This document shows positions 45,164 through 53,755 of a stretch of DNA of 64,000 bases, in pieces. The position numbers were made by a program, and so were the translations under genes. Each line of letters opens with the position of its first letter. Position 1 is the stretch's first letter. Origin of the DNA: DASWHR01 sp036398095 (GTDB lineage: Bacteria > Actinomycetota > AC-67); NCBI GenBank assembly GCA_036398095.1, contig DASWHR010000024.1, positions 1-64,000 on the forward strand, in the 5' to 3' direction. The notes under the pieces are model-generated. The model was not told the DNA's origin, ran no database searches, and worked only from the letters and a program-made list of their open reading frames with translations.

Positions 45164-47830
45164 ATGAACGCCGTCGCCGCCGGCCCCGCTCTCATCGCGG
45201 GGGATGAGTCGCCGTCTGTCCCGGTGAAGCGGGGCACGCGGCAACTCAGCGGCACGAAGCGAGTCTGGCTGCTGTCTGCGACGATCGCGGCCGCGTCGGT
45301 CGCCATCTTCGTCGGTTTGGTGCTCGGCAATGACCCGGTCCGGCCCGGCTTCGACGTTCCGTGGTGGGTGCTCGCCGGAGGGTTCTTCATCGCCGAGATC
45401 TTCGGCGTGCACGTCCAGGTTCGCCGCGACGACTACACGTTTTCGCTGAGCGAGATTCCACTGGTCCTGGGTCTGTTCTTCTCGGACTCGGTCGGCCTGA
45501 TCCTGGCTCATCTGGTGGGTTCAGGACTGGCCTTGATGCTGTACCGACGCCAGGCGCCGGTAAAGCTCGCATTCAATCTGTCTCATTTCATGCTCGAGGT
45601 CAGCCTTGCGACGGCCGCGTTCCGCTTGATGGCCGGCGTCCAAGTCACGATCGGCGTGATGGATTCGCTCGCGGCCATGCTCGTGGCGTTGCTGGCGACG
45701 GTCGCGGCGCTGCTGATGATCTTCGTCGCGGTCGGGGTGTCGCAAGGTTCGCGCAACCTGGCGGGATTGCCGCGGGCGCTCATGTTCGGATCGGTGACCA
45801 CGCTCACCAACGCGAGCATCGGACTGGTCGGAGTTTCGATTCTTGCGACCTCGCCCGGTTCCATCTGGCTGCTTGCGGTTCCCTCGATCACGCTCTACGT
45901 CGCCTACCGCGCTTACACCTCGGAGCAAACGAAGCACCAAAGCATCGAGTTCCTCTACCAGTCGACGAACATCATCCACAAAGAGCGCGAGATGGAGGCG
46001 GCGATGCTGTCGCTGCTCGAGCAGACCCGTCAGATGTTCCGGGCGGAGATCGCCGAGATCGTGCTGCTGCCCGGAGACGGCAAGCGACCGCTGCGCACGA
46101 CCGTCGGTCCGGGCGACACCGTCCAGCTCTTAGAGCCCGACGGGCCGCCGACCGGCGTCTTCCGACAGGTGGTCGACCAGCGACGGGGCCTGCGACTGAC
46201 GCGGCCGGTCCGTGAGGAAGAGTTCCGCGCGCGCTTCCCGGCCATCGAGGTCAAGGACGGCATGATCGCTCCGCTCCGCGGAGAGACGCACGTGCTCGGC
46301 GAGTTGATCGTGGTGAACCGGCTCGGTGACGTGAGCACGTTCGACAACGAAGACCTGAAGCTATTCGAGACGCTCGCCAACCATGCAAGCATCGCGCTGG
46401 AGAACGGCCGGCTGGAGAAGTCACTCGCTGAAGTCACTCGTCTCAAGGAAGAGCTTCGTCACCAGGCCTACCATGACCCGCTGACCAGTCTGGCCAATCG
46501 CACGTTGTTCACGGACCGGCTGCGGCACGCGCTGGCGCGACGGCGGACGCCGCACCGAGACGTCGCCGTGCTGTTCGTGGATCTGGACGACTTCAAGACG
46601 GTCAACGACAGCCTCGGCCACGCGGCGGGCGATCAACTGCTGTCGGAGTTCAGCGACCGGCTGGCCGATATCGTCCGCCCGGCCGATACCGTCGCGAGGC
46701 TCGGCGGCGACGAGTTCGCGATCTTGCTCGAAGAGTCGCTCCCCGCCGAGACCATCGCGATCGCGGAGCGCATCATCGACGATCTCGAAACGCCATTCAC
46801 GCTGGCCGGCAAGGAGATCTACGTGCGCGCAAGCGTCGGGATCGCCTCACACGGTCATGCGCCCGACGCCGAGTCCTTGATGCGCAACGCCGACGCGGCC
46901 ATGTATCAGGCCAAGAGCCACGGCAAGGGCCGCTACGAGCTGTACGACCCGAGTATGCAGGCGGCGGCTCTGAAGCGACTCGAGATGAAGGGACGGCTTC
47001 AACGCGCGGTCGAGCGGGACGAGATCTCGATCGTGTATCAACCGACGATCTCGCTGACTACCGGCGCCGTGCACGGCGCCGAGGCGCTCGCTCGCTGGCA
47101 GCCGCCCGGCGGGCGCATGCTGCAACCGAGCGAGTTCATCCCGCTCGCGGAAGAGACCGGGCTCATCCATGCGGTAGGACGACACGTCCTGGTGAACGCC
47201 TGCCGGCAGGCGCGGGAATGGAGCGACCGGTATCCGTCGCTCGGCGCCTTGAAAATGGCGGTCAACATCTCTGCCCGCCAGCTCCAAGCACCCGACCTGG
47301 TCGAGATCGTGCGCGAGGCGATCGATCAGTCGGGCATCGCGCCTTCACAGTTGGTCCTGGAGATCACCGAAAGCGTCCTGCTGCTGGATGCCGAGGCAAC
47401 GATCCGCCAGCTTCACGAGCTGAAGGCCCTCGACGTGCAGCTCGCGATCGACGATTTCGGTACCGGGTATTCGTCGCTGAGCTACCTGCAGCGCCTGCCG
47501 ATGGACATCATCAAGATCGACAAGTCGTTCGTGCACGGCGTCGGCGGGTCGGCCGAAGACGAAGCGCTGACGCGGGCGATCATCAAACTCGCCGAGACGT
47601 TCCGGCTGACGGTCGTCGCCGAAGGCATCGAACGTCACGAGCAAGCCGACCGGCTGCGACAGATGCGCTGCCCTCTGGGCCAAGGTTTCTTGTTCTCACC
47701 GCCGGTCTCTGCCGGACGTTTCGAACAGATCCTCGCCGAGGCGGCAGCCGGCGATGCCGGGGCCCCGCCGGACGCCACACTCATCGATTTCGCCTCGGCG
47801 GCGAAGTCGCGCGGCGAGCGCACTGCTTGA
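45164..47830 (+). CDS. Membrane GGDEF-EAL cyclic-di-GMP protein
   Basis: 888 residues. About eight hydrophobic segments fill residues 25-265 (an integral-membrane sensor), then a GAF-like domain (about 275-425), a GGDEF domain with an intact RLGGDEF (near 514-518) and an EAL domain with GAEALARW (EAL near 640), LEITESVLL, DDFGTGYSSLSYL and IDKSFV. Both catalytic motifs look complete, so it could make and break cyclic-di-GMP. A 28-codon frame with a strong ribosome binding site ends just before its ATG. Confidence 0.9.
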   Translation: MNAVAAGPALIAGDESPSVPVKRGTRQLSGTKRVWLLSATIAAASVAIFVGLVLGNDPVRPGFDVPWWVLAGGFFIAEIFGVHVQVRRDDYTFSLSEIPLVLGLFFSDSVGLILAHLVGSGLALMLYRRQAPVKLAFNLSHFMLEVSLATAAFRLMAGVQVTIGVMDSLAAMLVALLATVAALLMIFVAVGVSQGSRNLAGLPRALMFGSVTTLTNASIGLVGVSILATSPGSIWLLAVPSITLYVAYRAYTSEQTKHQSIEFLYQSTNIIHKEREMEAAMLSLLEQTRQMFRAEIAEIVLLPGDGKRPLRTTVGPGDTVQLLEPDGPPTGVFRQVVDQRRGLRLTRPVREEEFRARFPAIEVKDGMIAPLRGETHVLGELIVVNRLGDVSTFDNEDLKLFETLANHASIALENGRLEKSLAEVTRLKEELRHQAYHDPLTSLANRTLFTDRLRHALARRRTPHRDVAVLFVDLDDFKTVNDSLGHAAGDQLLSEFSDRLADIVRPADTVARLGGDEFAILLEESLPAETIAIAERIIDDLETPFTLAGKEIYVRASVGIASHGHAPDAESLMRNADAAMYQAKSHGKGRYELYDPSMQAAALKRLEMKGRLQRAVERDEISIVYQPTISLTTGAVHGAEALARWQPPGGRMLQPSEFIPLAEETGLIHAVGRHVLVNACRQAREWSDRYPSLGALKMAVNISARQLQAPDLVEIVREAIDQSGIAPSQLVLEITESVLLLDAEATIRQLHELKALDVQLAIDDFGTGYSSLSYLQRLPMDIIKIDKSFVHGVGGSAEDEALTRAIIKLAETFRLTVVAEGIERHEQADRLRQMRCPLGQGFLFSPPVSAGRFEQILAEAAAGDAGAPPDATLIDFASAAKSRGERTA

Positions 47831-47840
47831 ACCGGCACCG

Positions 47841-48395
47841 CTACGCCATCCGCCACGTAACCCGGCACAGCCCGCGACCGGTTGACCCGCACACGCCACG
47901 GAATGCGGCGGCGGACAGATCGAGGCCGCGGCCTCGCACGTACGGGCCGCGATCGTAGACCCAAACCCTGAGTGTCCCCGCCGCGCCGGACACGACGATC
48001 GCCGTGCCGCACGGGAGCGTCTTGTGCGCCGTCCACACCCGCAGCCCCTTGGGAAATGCGTGACGGCCCAGACGATCCCAGCACGCCGCCGGCCGTTCGT
48101 CGTACCACGATGCGATCGTCGGTTGGCCGGCACCCGACGCCGACGTGCGCGACCCGCGCGTCCGCGATGCCTTCGCCGGAACTCGACGCGCGTCTGTCGC
48201 GACGTCGGCCGGACGGATCGCAATCCCGACCGGACGGATCGAGATGAGCGCGGCGAGCTTCGCACCGGCCGCCGGATCGGGCGCGGGATCCGGCGAACCG
48301 GACGCCGGACGAGGCGCCGGGGCCGGTATGGCGGCAATCGGCAAGATGACGGTGGCCAGCGCTGCCAGTGCAACCTTCTTGATCACGGGCTTCAT
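47841..48395 (-). CDS. RlpA-like double-psi beta-barrel protein
   Basis: 184 residues with a signal peptide (VALAALATVILPIAAIPA) and a Pro/Ala-rich linker. The C-terminal domain has ASWYDE, TAHKTLPCGTAIVV and VYDRGPYVRGRGLDLSAAAF, the RlpA/DPBB pattern, including the Asp of DRGPY. RlpA-type proteins bind or cleave septal peptidoglycan. GGGAGG precedes the ATG. The gene is convergent with the GGDEF-EAL gene (10 bases between stops). Its 5' leader is long and structured. Confidence 0.8.
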   Translation of the reverse strand: MKPVIKKVALAALATVILPIAAIPAPAPRPASGSPDPAPDPAAGAKLAALISIRPVGIAIRPADVATDARRVPAKASRTRGSRTSASGAGQPTIASWYDERPAACWDRLGRHAFPKGLRVWTAHKTLPCGTAIVVSGAAGTLRVWVYDRGPYVRGRGLDLSAAAFRGVCGSTGRGLCRVTWRMA

Positions 48396-48540
48396 CACGG
48401 GCTTCCTCCCTGGATTCGCCGGCGCGCCGAACGGCACGCGAACCCCTCGGTGGTTCGGCGGGTGATCGGCGCAATCGCATCCGCAAAGGCGGATGTGGCG
48501 GCTCCGCGAGCGAAAAGGCGGAGGCTTGCTATCGAGTTAT
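48396..48540 (-). promoter_or_regulatory. Structured 5' leader of the RlpA-like gene
   Basis: Three hairpins occur in sequence: CATCCGC/GCGGATG (48478-48484 with 48489-48495), CTCCGC/GCGGAG (48502-48507 with 48518-48523) and CGAACC/GGTTCG (48439-48444 with 48452-48457). I looked for the cyclic-di-AMP ydaO consensus, common upstream of actinobacterial RlpA genes, and did not find it. A regulatory RNA of another type is possible. Confidence 0.3.
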
Positions 48541-48576
48541 TCGTCTAGCGCGGCGCAGATGAGCCCGGCCCGCCGC

Positions 48577-48590
48577 GGGTGCTGACATAG
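48577..48590 (+). repeat. Solitary sequence resembling the MITE end
   Basis: GGGTGCTGACATAG matches the terminal repeat of the 118-bp element (GGGTGCTGAAATAG, 19929-19942) at 13 of 14 bases. No opposite-orientation partner was found nearby, so it may be a remnant or chance. Confidence 0.3.
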
Positions 48591-48653
48591 TCCGAAACAA
48601 TGCTCTTTTCCAGGCATACCCGGCGGGGGTCGCTTCCAAACACCTGTGCGCTA

Positions 48654-49250
48654 TTAGCCGGCTGCGGCAAACGGCGACGCAATGCGCAGCCGCGCTGCCA
48701 GCGCATCGATCGCGGAAGCGGCTTCGGCCGAGAGGCGGTGGCCCACAAGCCGATCGTCGAGCGCGACGCGAACCTCGTTCATGAACCAGCTCATCGAATC
48801 GGCGGTCGACGGCGACGAAACCGCCTCGACCGGCCCGCGTGCAAGGTCGACGATCAACGTCCGCACCGCGGCGACGGTGTCGGCCGCCGCGACGATCATC
48901 TGATCGCGCGTGGCACACAACAATTCCGCGACGCGCGACTCGTCCAGTCCGCGAAACGGCGGCATCGGATGCGTCCCGTGCTCGGAGCACCACGCGACCA
49001 CGCGCGCGACCCGATCACCGAACGCGCCGCGAATTCCGCGGACACGCTCGTCGTCGATCGCCCCTTCCGCGGCGTCGTGAAGCAATGCGGCAACGGCCAG
49101 TTCCGGGTCGGCTTCGGTTTGCATCACCAGCGTCGCCGCCGCGCGCGCGTGGCCGAGCCGGCGGGGCGAATAGCCGAATGAGGATGCCCGTCGCGCGGCC
49201 GCGATCAGCGCTTCGTCGAAGCGCTGCGAGATCGGGCCCTGTGCATGCAT
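48654..49250 (-). CDS. HD-domain protein (RelA/SpoT-HD-like)
   Basis: 198 residues. GHARAAATLV supplies the first His, ALLHDAAEG the HD pair and AAADTVAAVRTLI a later Asp, the layout of small HD domains such as those of (p)ppGpp hydrolases. Only the HD part is present, no synthetase or TGS domain, so a stand-alone metal-dependent phosphohydrolase is likely. Substrate not known. Confidence 0.7.
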   Translation of the reverse strand: MHAQGPISQRFDEALIAAARRASSFGYSPRRLGHARAAATLVMQTEADPELAVAALLHDAAEGAIDDERVRGIRGAFGDRVARVVAWCSEHGTHPMPPFRGLDESRVAELLCATRDQMIVAAADTVAAVRTLIVDLARGPVEAVSSPSTADSMSWFMNEVRVALDDRLVGHRLSAEAASAIDALAARLRIASPFAAAG

Positions 49251-49350
49251 AGCGTCGATACGTTCGAACGAGACGATGATGTCCCTGTTCCGGGCATCGG
49301 CCCCTTTTCGACCCGGCTGAAGGAATCACACGGATGTGGTTCGATATGGG

Positions 49351-49378
49351 AACGGCCCCGCGGGATCGCGGGGCCGTT
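49351..49378 (-). terminator. Perfect 12-bp hairpin
   Basis: AACGGCCCCGCG (49351-49362) pairs with CGCGGGGCCGTT (49367-49378), loop GGAT. It lies between the small secreted-protein gene and the HD gene, both on the minus strand, and would terminate the former. No T-tract. Confidence 0.5.
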
Positions 49379-49401
49379 GCCTGTCGAGCGACTCTGCTCC
49401 T

Positions 49402-49851
49402 CTACGCCTCGGTGACGAAGACGCTGACGAAATCCGGGATCTCCGGCCGGTCGCAGGGATCGCGATCGCAGATCGTGAAGTCGTAGTCGGTCAGCGGCCC
49501 GCTCGGCCGCGGGTCCGTCAGACACAAGAAGCTGTCGCCGATGACGGCGTTCGTGACGATCATCGGGACGCATCCGCCGGCCGGCGTCCACTCGCCTCGG
49601 AAGGTGACCGCGATCGCGGGGAACTGGCAGAGCGGATCGGTGTTGACCGCGTGGGCCGAAAAGGTCCACTCGCCGGTCGCGACCTCAGTCCCCTGGATCG
49701 TCACTTGGAGCGAGTCGGGCACGCACTCACCGAACTCGCTGACGCCCGTTCCCGCCAGCGCGCCGAGCGTCGCCGCGGCATTGCCGTGCACCGGCGCTGC
49801 GATGGCCACGGTCGCCAGCAGCACCGCTCCGATTCTGGTCCGCATTCCCAT
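49402..49851 (-). CDS. Small secreted protein of unknown function
   Basis: 149 residues. Signal peptide (AVLLATVAIAAPVHGNA); mature part beta-rich with six Cys (GECV, PLCQ, GGCV, FLCL, TICD and DPCD), suggesting disulfide bonding. No anchor and no known domain. GGGGGG-AT lies upstream of the ATG, and TATCAC may be its -10. It resembles in style the small secreted proteins at 26149 and 28146. Confidence 0.6.
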   Translation of the reverse strand: MGMRTRIGAVLLATVAIAAPVHGNAAATLGALAGTGVSEFGECVPDSLQVTIQGTEVATGEWTFSAHAVNTDPLCQFPAIAVTFRGEWTPAGGCVPMIVTNAVIGDSFLCLTDPRPSGPLTDYDFTICDRDPCDRPEIPDFVSVFVTEA

Positions 49852-49948
49852 GATCCCATCCCCCCCGATCGGTGATACCAGTTTTCAATCCTTTTCGACC
49901 CGGTTCGGTGGGATCCTGCTCGCCCGGCCGGAATGGGCCGGGTCGGAC

Positions 49949-49954
49949 TATCGT
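49949..49954 (+). promoter_or_regulatory. TANNNT -10 box for a leaderless start
   Basis: TATCGT, seven bases, then GTG at 49962. Confidence 0.45.
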
Positions 49955-49961
49955 TTCGCTC

Positions 49962-50480
49962 GTGCGAACAACCATCGGATTGATCGAGACACCCTTCGGC
50001 GAGGGGCTCGTCGCCTGGACGGGGAAAGGCGTGATCGCCCTGGAGGCGTTCGTGGTCGGGGGCGAACCCGGCCCGGCGGCTCGTGCTCGCTTCCGCGAGA
50101 TGATCGCCGAGATCGCGGGCGACGCGCCCGACGACGGATCCGTTCCGGCCTCGCTTCTCGAGCGGATCCGCAGGGCGGCCGGCGGCGACACGCGCCGGTC
50201 CCCGATCGACCTTCGCCGCTTCGAGCCGATCCGCCGCGACGTCTATCGCGCGGTGACGCGCATCCCGTACGGGACCATCGCCTCCTACGCCGACGTCGCG
50301 CTCGACATCGGCCGGCCGCGGGCATGGCGAGCGGTCGGCAACGCGCTGCGCCGCTGCCCGATCGACTTGCTCGTTCCGGCGCATCGCGTCGTGCACGCCG
50401 GCGGCGCGATCCGCGGCCCGAACGCGGAATCGATCGAATGGAAACGAACGCTGCTGCGACGCGAAGGCGTTCGGATCTGA
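49962..50480 (+). CDS. Alkyltransferase-like (ATL) DNA-repair protein with Ala at the active site
   Basis: 172 residues. The C-terminal MGMT-fold is clear: RIPYGTIASYADVA, the Arg-containing RAVGNALRR and LVPAHRVVHAGGAIRG. In O6-alkylguanine-DNA alkyltransferases the active-site motif is PCHRV; here Cys is Ala140, so alkyl groups cannot be accepted. ATL proteins with Trp (E. coli, S. pombe) or Ala (Thermus) in this place bind alkylated DNA and recruit nucleotide-excision repair. The N-terminal domain is retained. The GTG at 49962 follows a TANNNT box at seven bases. Confidence 0.85.
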   Translation: MRTTIGLIETPFGEGLVAWTGKGVIALEAFVVGGEPGPAARARFREMIAEIAGDAPDDGSVPASLLERIRRAAGGDTRRSPIDLRRFEPIRRDVYRAVTRIPYGTIASYADVALDIGRPRAWRAVGNALRRCPIDLLVPAHRVVHAGGAIRGPNAESIEWKRTLLRREGVRI

Positions 50481-50484
50481 CGCG

Positions 50485-51546
50485 CTACGACGAGGGCGCG
50501 TCCAGATCCAGCGGGTCGAGCGCCTTGGCGGCCGGGCCTTGAATCACCGCTCCATCCTTCGCGTAGCGCGAGCCGTGACACGGGCAGTCCCAGGTCTGCT
50601 CGGCGCCGTTCCATCCGACGGTGCATCCCATGTGCTGGCACCGCGGAGACAGTGCAATCACCGTACCGTCCTCGGCGCGGTACGCCGCGACTTTGCGCCC
50701 GCCGACGTCTACCAGCCCGCCGCCGCCCGGCGCGAGGTCGTCGAGCGTCATGTTCGACGTCTTCACGATCAGGACGTCGCAGGGGGAACCGTGCGCAACC
50801 TGGCTGGGGACGCTGCCGGTCACCACGCGCCGCGCGCCGGTCAACCCGCGATTGCCGACCACAATCAGTTGCAAGCCCTCGTCCCGCGCGACGGCGCAGA
50901 TCGTTTCCGCCGGGTCGCCTTCGACGATCTTAGTCACGGCCGCGGTCGCGTTCGGCTTTTGCTTCATCACCTGTTCGAGCACGATCGATCCGACCAGCGG
51001 GTCGCCGGCGACGTAGAGCAGCGTGACTTCGGTGCGGAACATCATCGCCAGATCGAACGAGGTACGCGCGGCCTCGGCGGCCGTCGGGGAACCGTCGACG
51101 CCGACGAGGATTCCCTTGTACGGCCGCATCGCATCTCCGGTCCCGCCGGCCGGCTCATCCTTGGTGAACACGATCAAGACGTCGCAGGGCGCCTCACGCG
51201 CGATGCGCTCGGGAACGGGACCCATGCGGATGCGACTCGCCTTGCGCATGCCGACGTTTCCGACCACGATCAGATCCGCCCGCCGCCCGGTCGCCACGCC
51301 CAGCACGACGTCGTCGGGCGGACCCGGGCTGTGCAGCGTCTCCACGTCGATGCCGTTCTTCTTCACGTCATCGGCGGCGTCGCGAAGCAACGTGGTTGCG
51401 CGCGCCGAGGTCAGGCCGGTCGGTGCCGTCGCGCACACGAGCACGATCCGGCCGCCCATGCGGCGCGCGAGCAGCGTCGCCTTCTCGACCGCCTTGGCGG
51501 CCGTTTCGGATCCGTCGGTTCCGACGACGATCGTGGCGTAGGCCAT
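50485..51546 (-). CDS. Usp-Usp-Rieske fusion protein
   Basis: 353 residues. Two universal-stress-protein domains (about 1-128 and 140-262); the second keeps the full ATP-binding G-2x-G-9x-G-S pattern (GNRG...TGS), the first has Pro in the last place. Residues 270-353 are a Rieske [2Fe-2S] domain: Cys303-x-His305, Cys308, Cys321-P-Cys323-His324, i.e. the iron ligands plus the two Cys that form a disulfide in high-potential Rieske proteins. It has no signal and is therefore cytoplasmic. The preceding membrane cupredoxin gene ends four bases before its start. The arrangement is unusual and suggests an ATP- or stress-sensing electron carrier. Confidence 0.87.
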   Translation of the reverse strand: MAYATIVVGTDGSETAAKAVEKATLLARRMGGRIVLVCATAPTGLTSARATTLLRDAADDVKKNGIDVETLHSPGPPDDVVLGVATGRRADLIVVGNVGMRKASRIRMGPVPERIAREAPCDVLIVFTKDEPAGGTGDAMRPYKGILVGVDGSPTAAEAARTSFDLAMMFRTEVTLLYVAGDPLVGSIVLEQVMKQKPNATAAVTKIVEGDPAETICAVARDEGLQLIVVGNRGLTGARRVVTGSVPSQVAHGSPCDVLIVKTSNMTLDDLAPGGGGLVDVGGRKVAAYRAEDGTVIALSPRCQHMGCTVGWNGAEQTWDCPCHGSRYAKDGAVIQGPAAKALDPLDLDAPSS

Positions 51547-51550
51547 CGCC

Positions 51551-52351
51551 CTATTCGACCACGAGCGTGCCGGTCATGTCGCCGGGATGCACGTCGCAGC
51601 GAAAGAAGTAGGTCCCCGCATCCATCGCCGGCACCCGCGTGACGCGCGTGCCGGGACCGGGGAACGTCACGCCGACGGCAATGCTCGTCCGCGCCGCGGG
51701 GTCGGTATAGACGGCGACGTTGTGCGGGACGCCCGATTCGCGGTTCTCGAACACGATCGAAAACGCCACGCCGGCCGGAGCCGACAGCTGATCCTCGATG
51801 AACGAGTTCGAGTCGTCGGCGGCGACCTGCACCGTCGGACCGGTCGGGATGACCACCGGAACCTGCGCGGGCGCGATCCCGAGCGTCGGCTTGAAGATCA
51901 TCAGGATCAGGATCAGCGTCAAACCCACGAAACCGATTCCCATGATGGTCGTGGGCCGGCTCGTCGAAAGCATCTCGTCCACCTGCTCACCGGTGACGGC
52001 CTTCGATCCCTCCGCCACCGCGCGGGCGACGAAGCGGACCTTTTGATAGTAGGGCTTGGCCATGAAGATCATCGCCAGCGTCACAACCGCGAGCACCAGA
52101 AGCGCCGCCCAGATCCAACCGAAGGACCACAGACCGCCCGCGAACGTCGCCCCGACCCCTCCCGCCAGGAGCGCCCCCAACGATGCATACATCACGCCGG
52201 TCGTGCGGGCCGATACGTCCAGCAGGCCGCCGATGCGCGCAACGTCTCGCTCCTTGCGGAGCCTGATCGCGGCGGCCATGGAAACGCCGTGCGACGCCAG
52301 GAATCCGAAGACGCCGGCGAGGTGCAGGAAAACCCAATGGCGGTAGCCCAC
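51551..52351 (-). CDS. Four-helix membrane protein with C-terminal cupredoxin domain
   Basis: 266 residues. Four hydrophobic segments (about 5-25, 50-72, 78-98 and 135-155); the first carries His10 and His21 (FLHLAG, ASHGVS) in a DUF2269-like arrangement. The last 100 residues are a plastocyanin-like domain with a type-1 copper site: PHN (His), then Cys, His and Met in RCDVHPGDM. The copper domain should face outside. The Usp-Usp-Rieske gene follows after four bases, so both are likely made together; electron transfer between membrane copper centre and soluble Rieske protein is inferred. Confidence 0.8.
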   Translation of the reverse strand: MGYRHWVFLHLAGVFGFLASHGVSMAAAIRLRKERDVARIGGLLDVSARTTGVMYASLGALLAGGVGATFAGGLWSFGWIWAALLVLAVVTLAMIFMAKPYYQKVRFVARAVAEGSKAVTGEQVDEMLSTSRPTTIMGIGFVGLTLILILMIFKPTLGIAPAQVPVVIPTGPTVQVAADDSNSFIEDQLSAPAGVAFSIVFENRESGVPHNVAVYTDPAARTSIAVGVTFPGPGTRVTRVPAMDAGTYFFRCDVHPGDMTGTLVVE

Positions 52352-52486
52352 GGCCGTGCATCATGCCTGGCCGGCTCGCCGCTCGCCACTCGGACGGGCG
52401 CGTCGGCTCGCAGTGAACGCGACGGCGATCGCGCCACTGCGGCAGAAAAGGCGGCTTGCTTTGTGGATTGCCGCGGGACCAGTCGG

Positions 52487-52492
52487 TAGCCT
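52487..52492 (+). promoter_or_regulatory. TANNNT -10 box for a leaderless start
   Basis: TAGCCT, seven bases, then ATG at 52500. Confidence 0.45.
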
Positions 52493-52499
52493 GGCCGCC

Positions 52500-53669
52500 A
52501 TGGTCGCCGGGGGTCGTGGTCGCGTCATCGTGTTGCTCGTCGCGCTGCAGGCGCTGGTCGCGCCCGCCGCCCGCGCGGCCGACGCGTCCTCGTTCCCGCT
52601 TCCCCGCGGCTACACAATCGCCGGCGTCGATCATCTGGCCGACGGCGTCACGCACGTGCGCTACGTCGCGACGAATCCGCGTCGAAACGTCAACGTGGCC
52701 TTCATCCGCCCCGATGCGGGCGCACGCATGAGGGTCGTCGTCTCGAACGAACGGATCGCGGGAGGAACCGAAACGGTTCGGTCGATGTGCGCGCGCACGG
52801 ACTGTCTGCTGGGCGTGAACGGCGACCTATTTTCATTCGGTTCGGGACAGCCGGCCGGCGGGATGGCCTCCGATGCGGCGTTCCTGAAAAGCCCGCCGTC
52901 GTCCCGGCACCATCTGATGCAAGCCGGCGACGGCTCGACGGCGATCGCGACCCTCACGACCACGATTCGGTTCTTCGCCCGGTATCCAGACCGAACCGAA
53001 CCGTTCTACGTTCACGGCTTGAACACGCCGCGCGGATCCGGCCAGGCGATCCTCTACACCGACGTCTGGGCGCCGACCACGCAAACGGGCTCGGGCTTCG
53101 AAATCACGCTCGCTCCCGTCGAGCCGGACGCGAAGCCCCGATTCGGCGAGCCGCTGCCGGTTCGAATGGTCCGCGGTTTCGCGGCGGGAAGCGCGTCCAT
53201 CCTGCCCGGCACGATGGTGCTTTCCGCGCACGGTTGGTACGCGGATCTGCTGTCGTCGCTCTGGACGGACGTTCTGGCCGGACACGCGACCGGGGAGGCC
53301 GAGCTGACGTTCGCGGCGCCGCCTGCCGCGGATACGTTCACCGGCGGCTGGCCGGCCCTCTTGCTGAACCGAGGACAGGCGTTTGCGGATCGAACCTGGT
53401 CGTTCTACAACGAGCAAGCCCGCACGCTGGCCGGCCGGACGGCGGACGGAACGATGATGCTGGCCGTGATCGACGGCGGACAAGGCTCCTACTGGCGGGG
53501 GGTCCGGCTGCTCGACGCGATGCGGTTCATGCGCTCGATGGGCGCGGTGGACGCGCTCAACATGGACGGCGGAGGCTCGTCGACCTTCGTTGCGCACGGC
53601 CGGGCCGTCAACCATCCGGTTCGCGGCGAGCGCGGTGTCGCGTCGGCGCTCGTGCTCGTTCCGGCCTGA
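52500..53669 (+). CDS. NAGPA-family phosphodiester glycosidase-like exported protein
   Basis: 389 residues with a signal peptide (VIVLLVALQALVAPAARA). The family features are NGDLFSFG and the C-terminal ALNMDGGGSSTF followed by a GERGVASAL stretch, as in the phosphodiester alpha-GlcNAcase (DUF2233) family; such bacterial enzymes act on cell-wall polymers or exopolysaccharides. ATG at 52500 is preferred because of the TANNNT box and the signal peptide. It precedes an NlpC/P60 lipoprotein gene by 86 bases, so a cell-envelope role fits. Confidence 0.82.
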   Translation: MVAGGRGRVIVLLVALQALVAPAARAADASSFPLPRGYTIAGVDHLADGVTHVRYVATNPRRNVNVAFIRPDAGARMRVVVSNERIAGGTETVRSMCARTDCLLGVNGDLFSFGSGQPAGGMASDAAFLKSPPSSRHHLMQAGDGSTAIATLTTTIRFFARYPDRTEPFYVHGLNTPRGSGQAILYTDVWAPTTQTGSGFEITLAPVEPDAKPRFGEPLPVRMVRGFAAGSASILPGTMVLSAHGWYADLLSSLWTDVLAGHATGEAELTFAAPPAADTFTGGWPALLLNRGQAFADRTWSFYNEQARTLAGRTADGTMMLAVIDGGQGSYWRGVRLLDAMRFMRSMGAVDALNMDGGGSSTFVAHGRAVNHPVRGERGVASALVLVPA

Positions 53670-53755
53670 TCCACGGGGGGACGATCCGGCACAAGCAGGT
53701 CGCGAGCGAGCGATCGCCGTTGCGAAGCCCGCCCCCCCTGCCCGATGATTCGGTG

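Noticed and set aside
48396..48653. ydaO (cyclic-di-AMP) riboswitch before the RlpA-like gene
   Set aside because: GTCAGCACCCGCGGCG on the minus strand weakly recalls the conserved CAGCTAACC block, but the GGGTGAATC element and spacing are missing.
48396..48653. Cyclic-di-GMP (GEMM) riboswitch near the GGDEF-EAL gene
   Set aside because: A stretch with AAGCCTCCG resembles part of the motif, but the tetraloop and receptor elements are absent.
49962..50480. Active O6-methylguanine-DNA methyltransferase
   Set aside because: The acceptor Cys is Ala, so alkyl transfer is impossible; called ATL instead.
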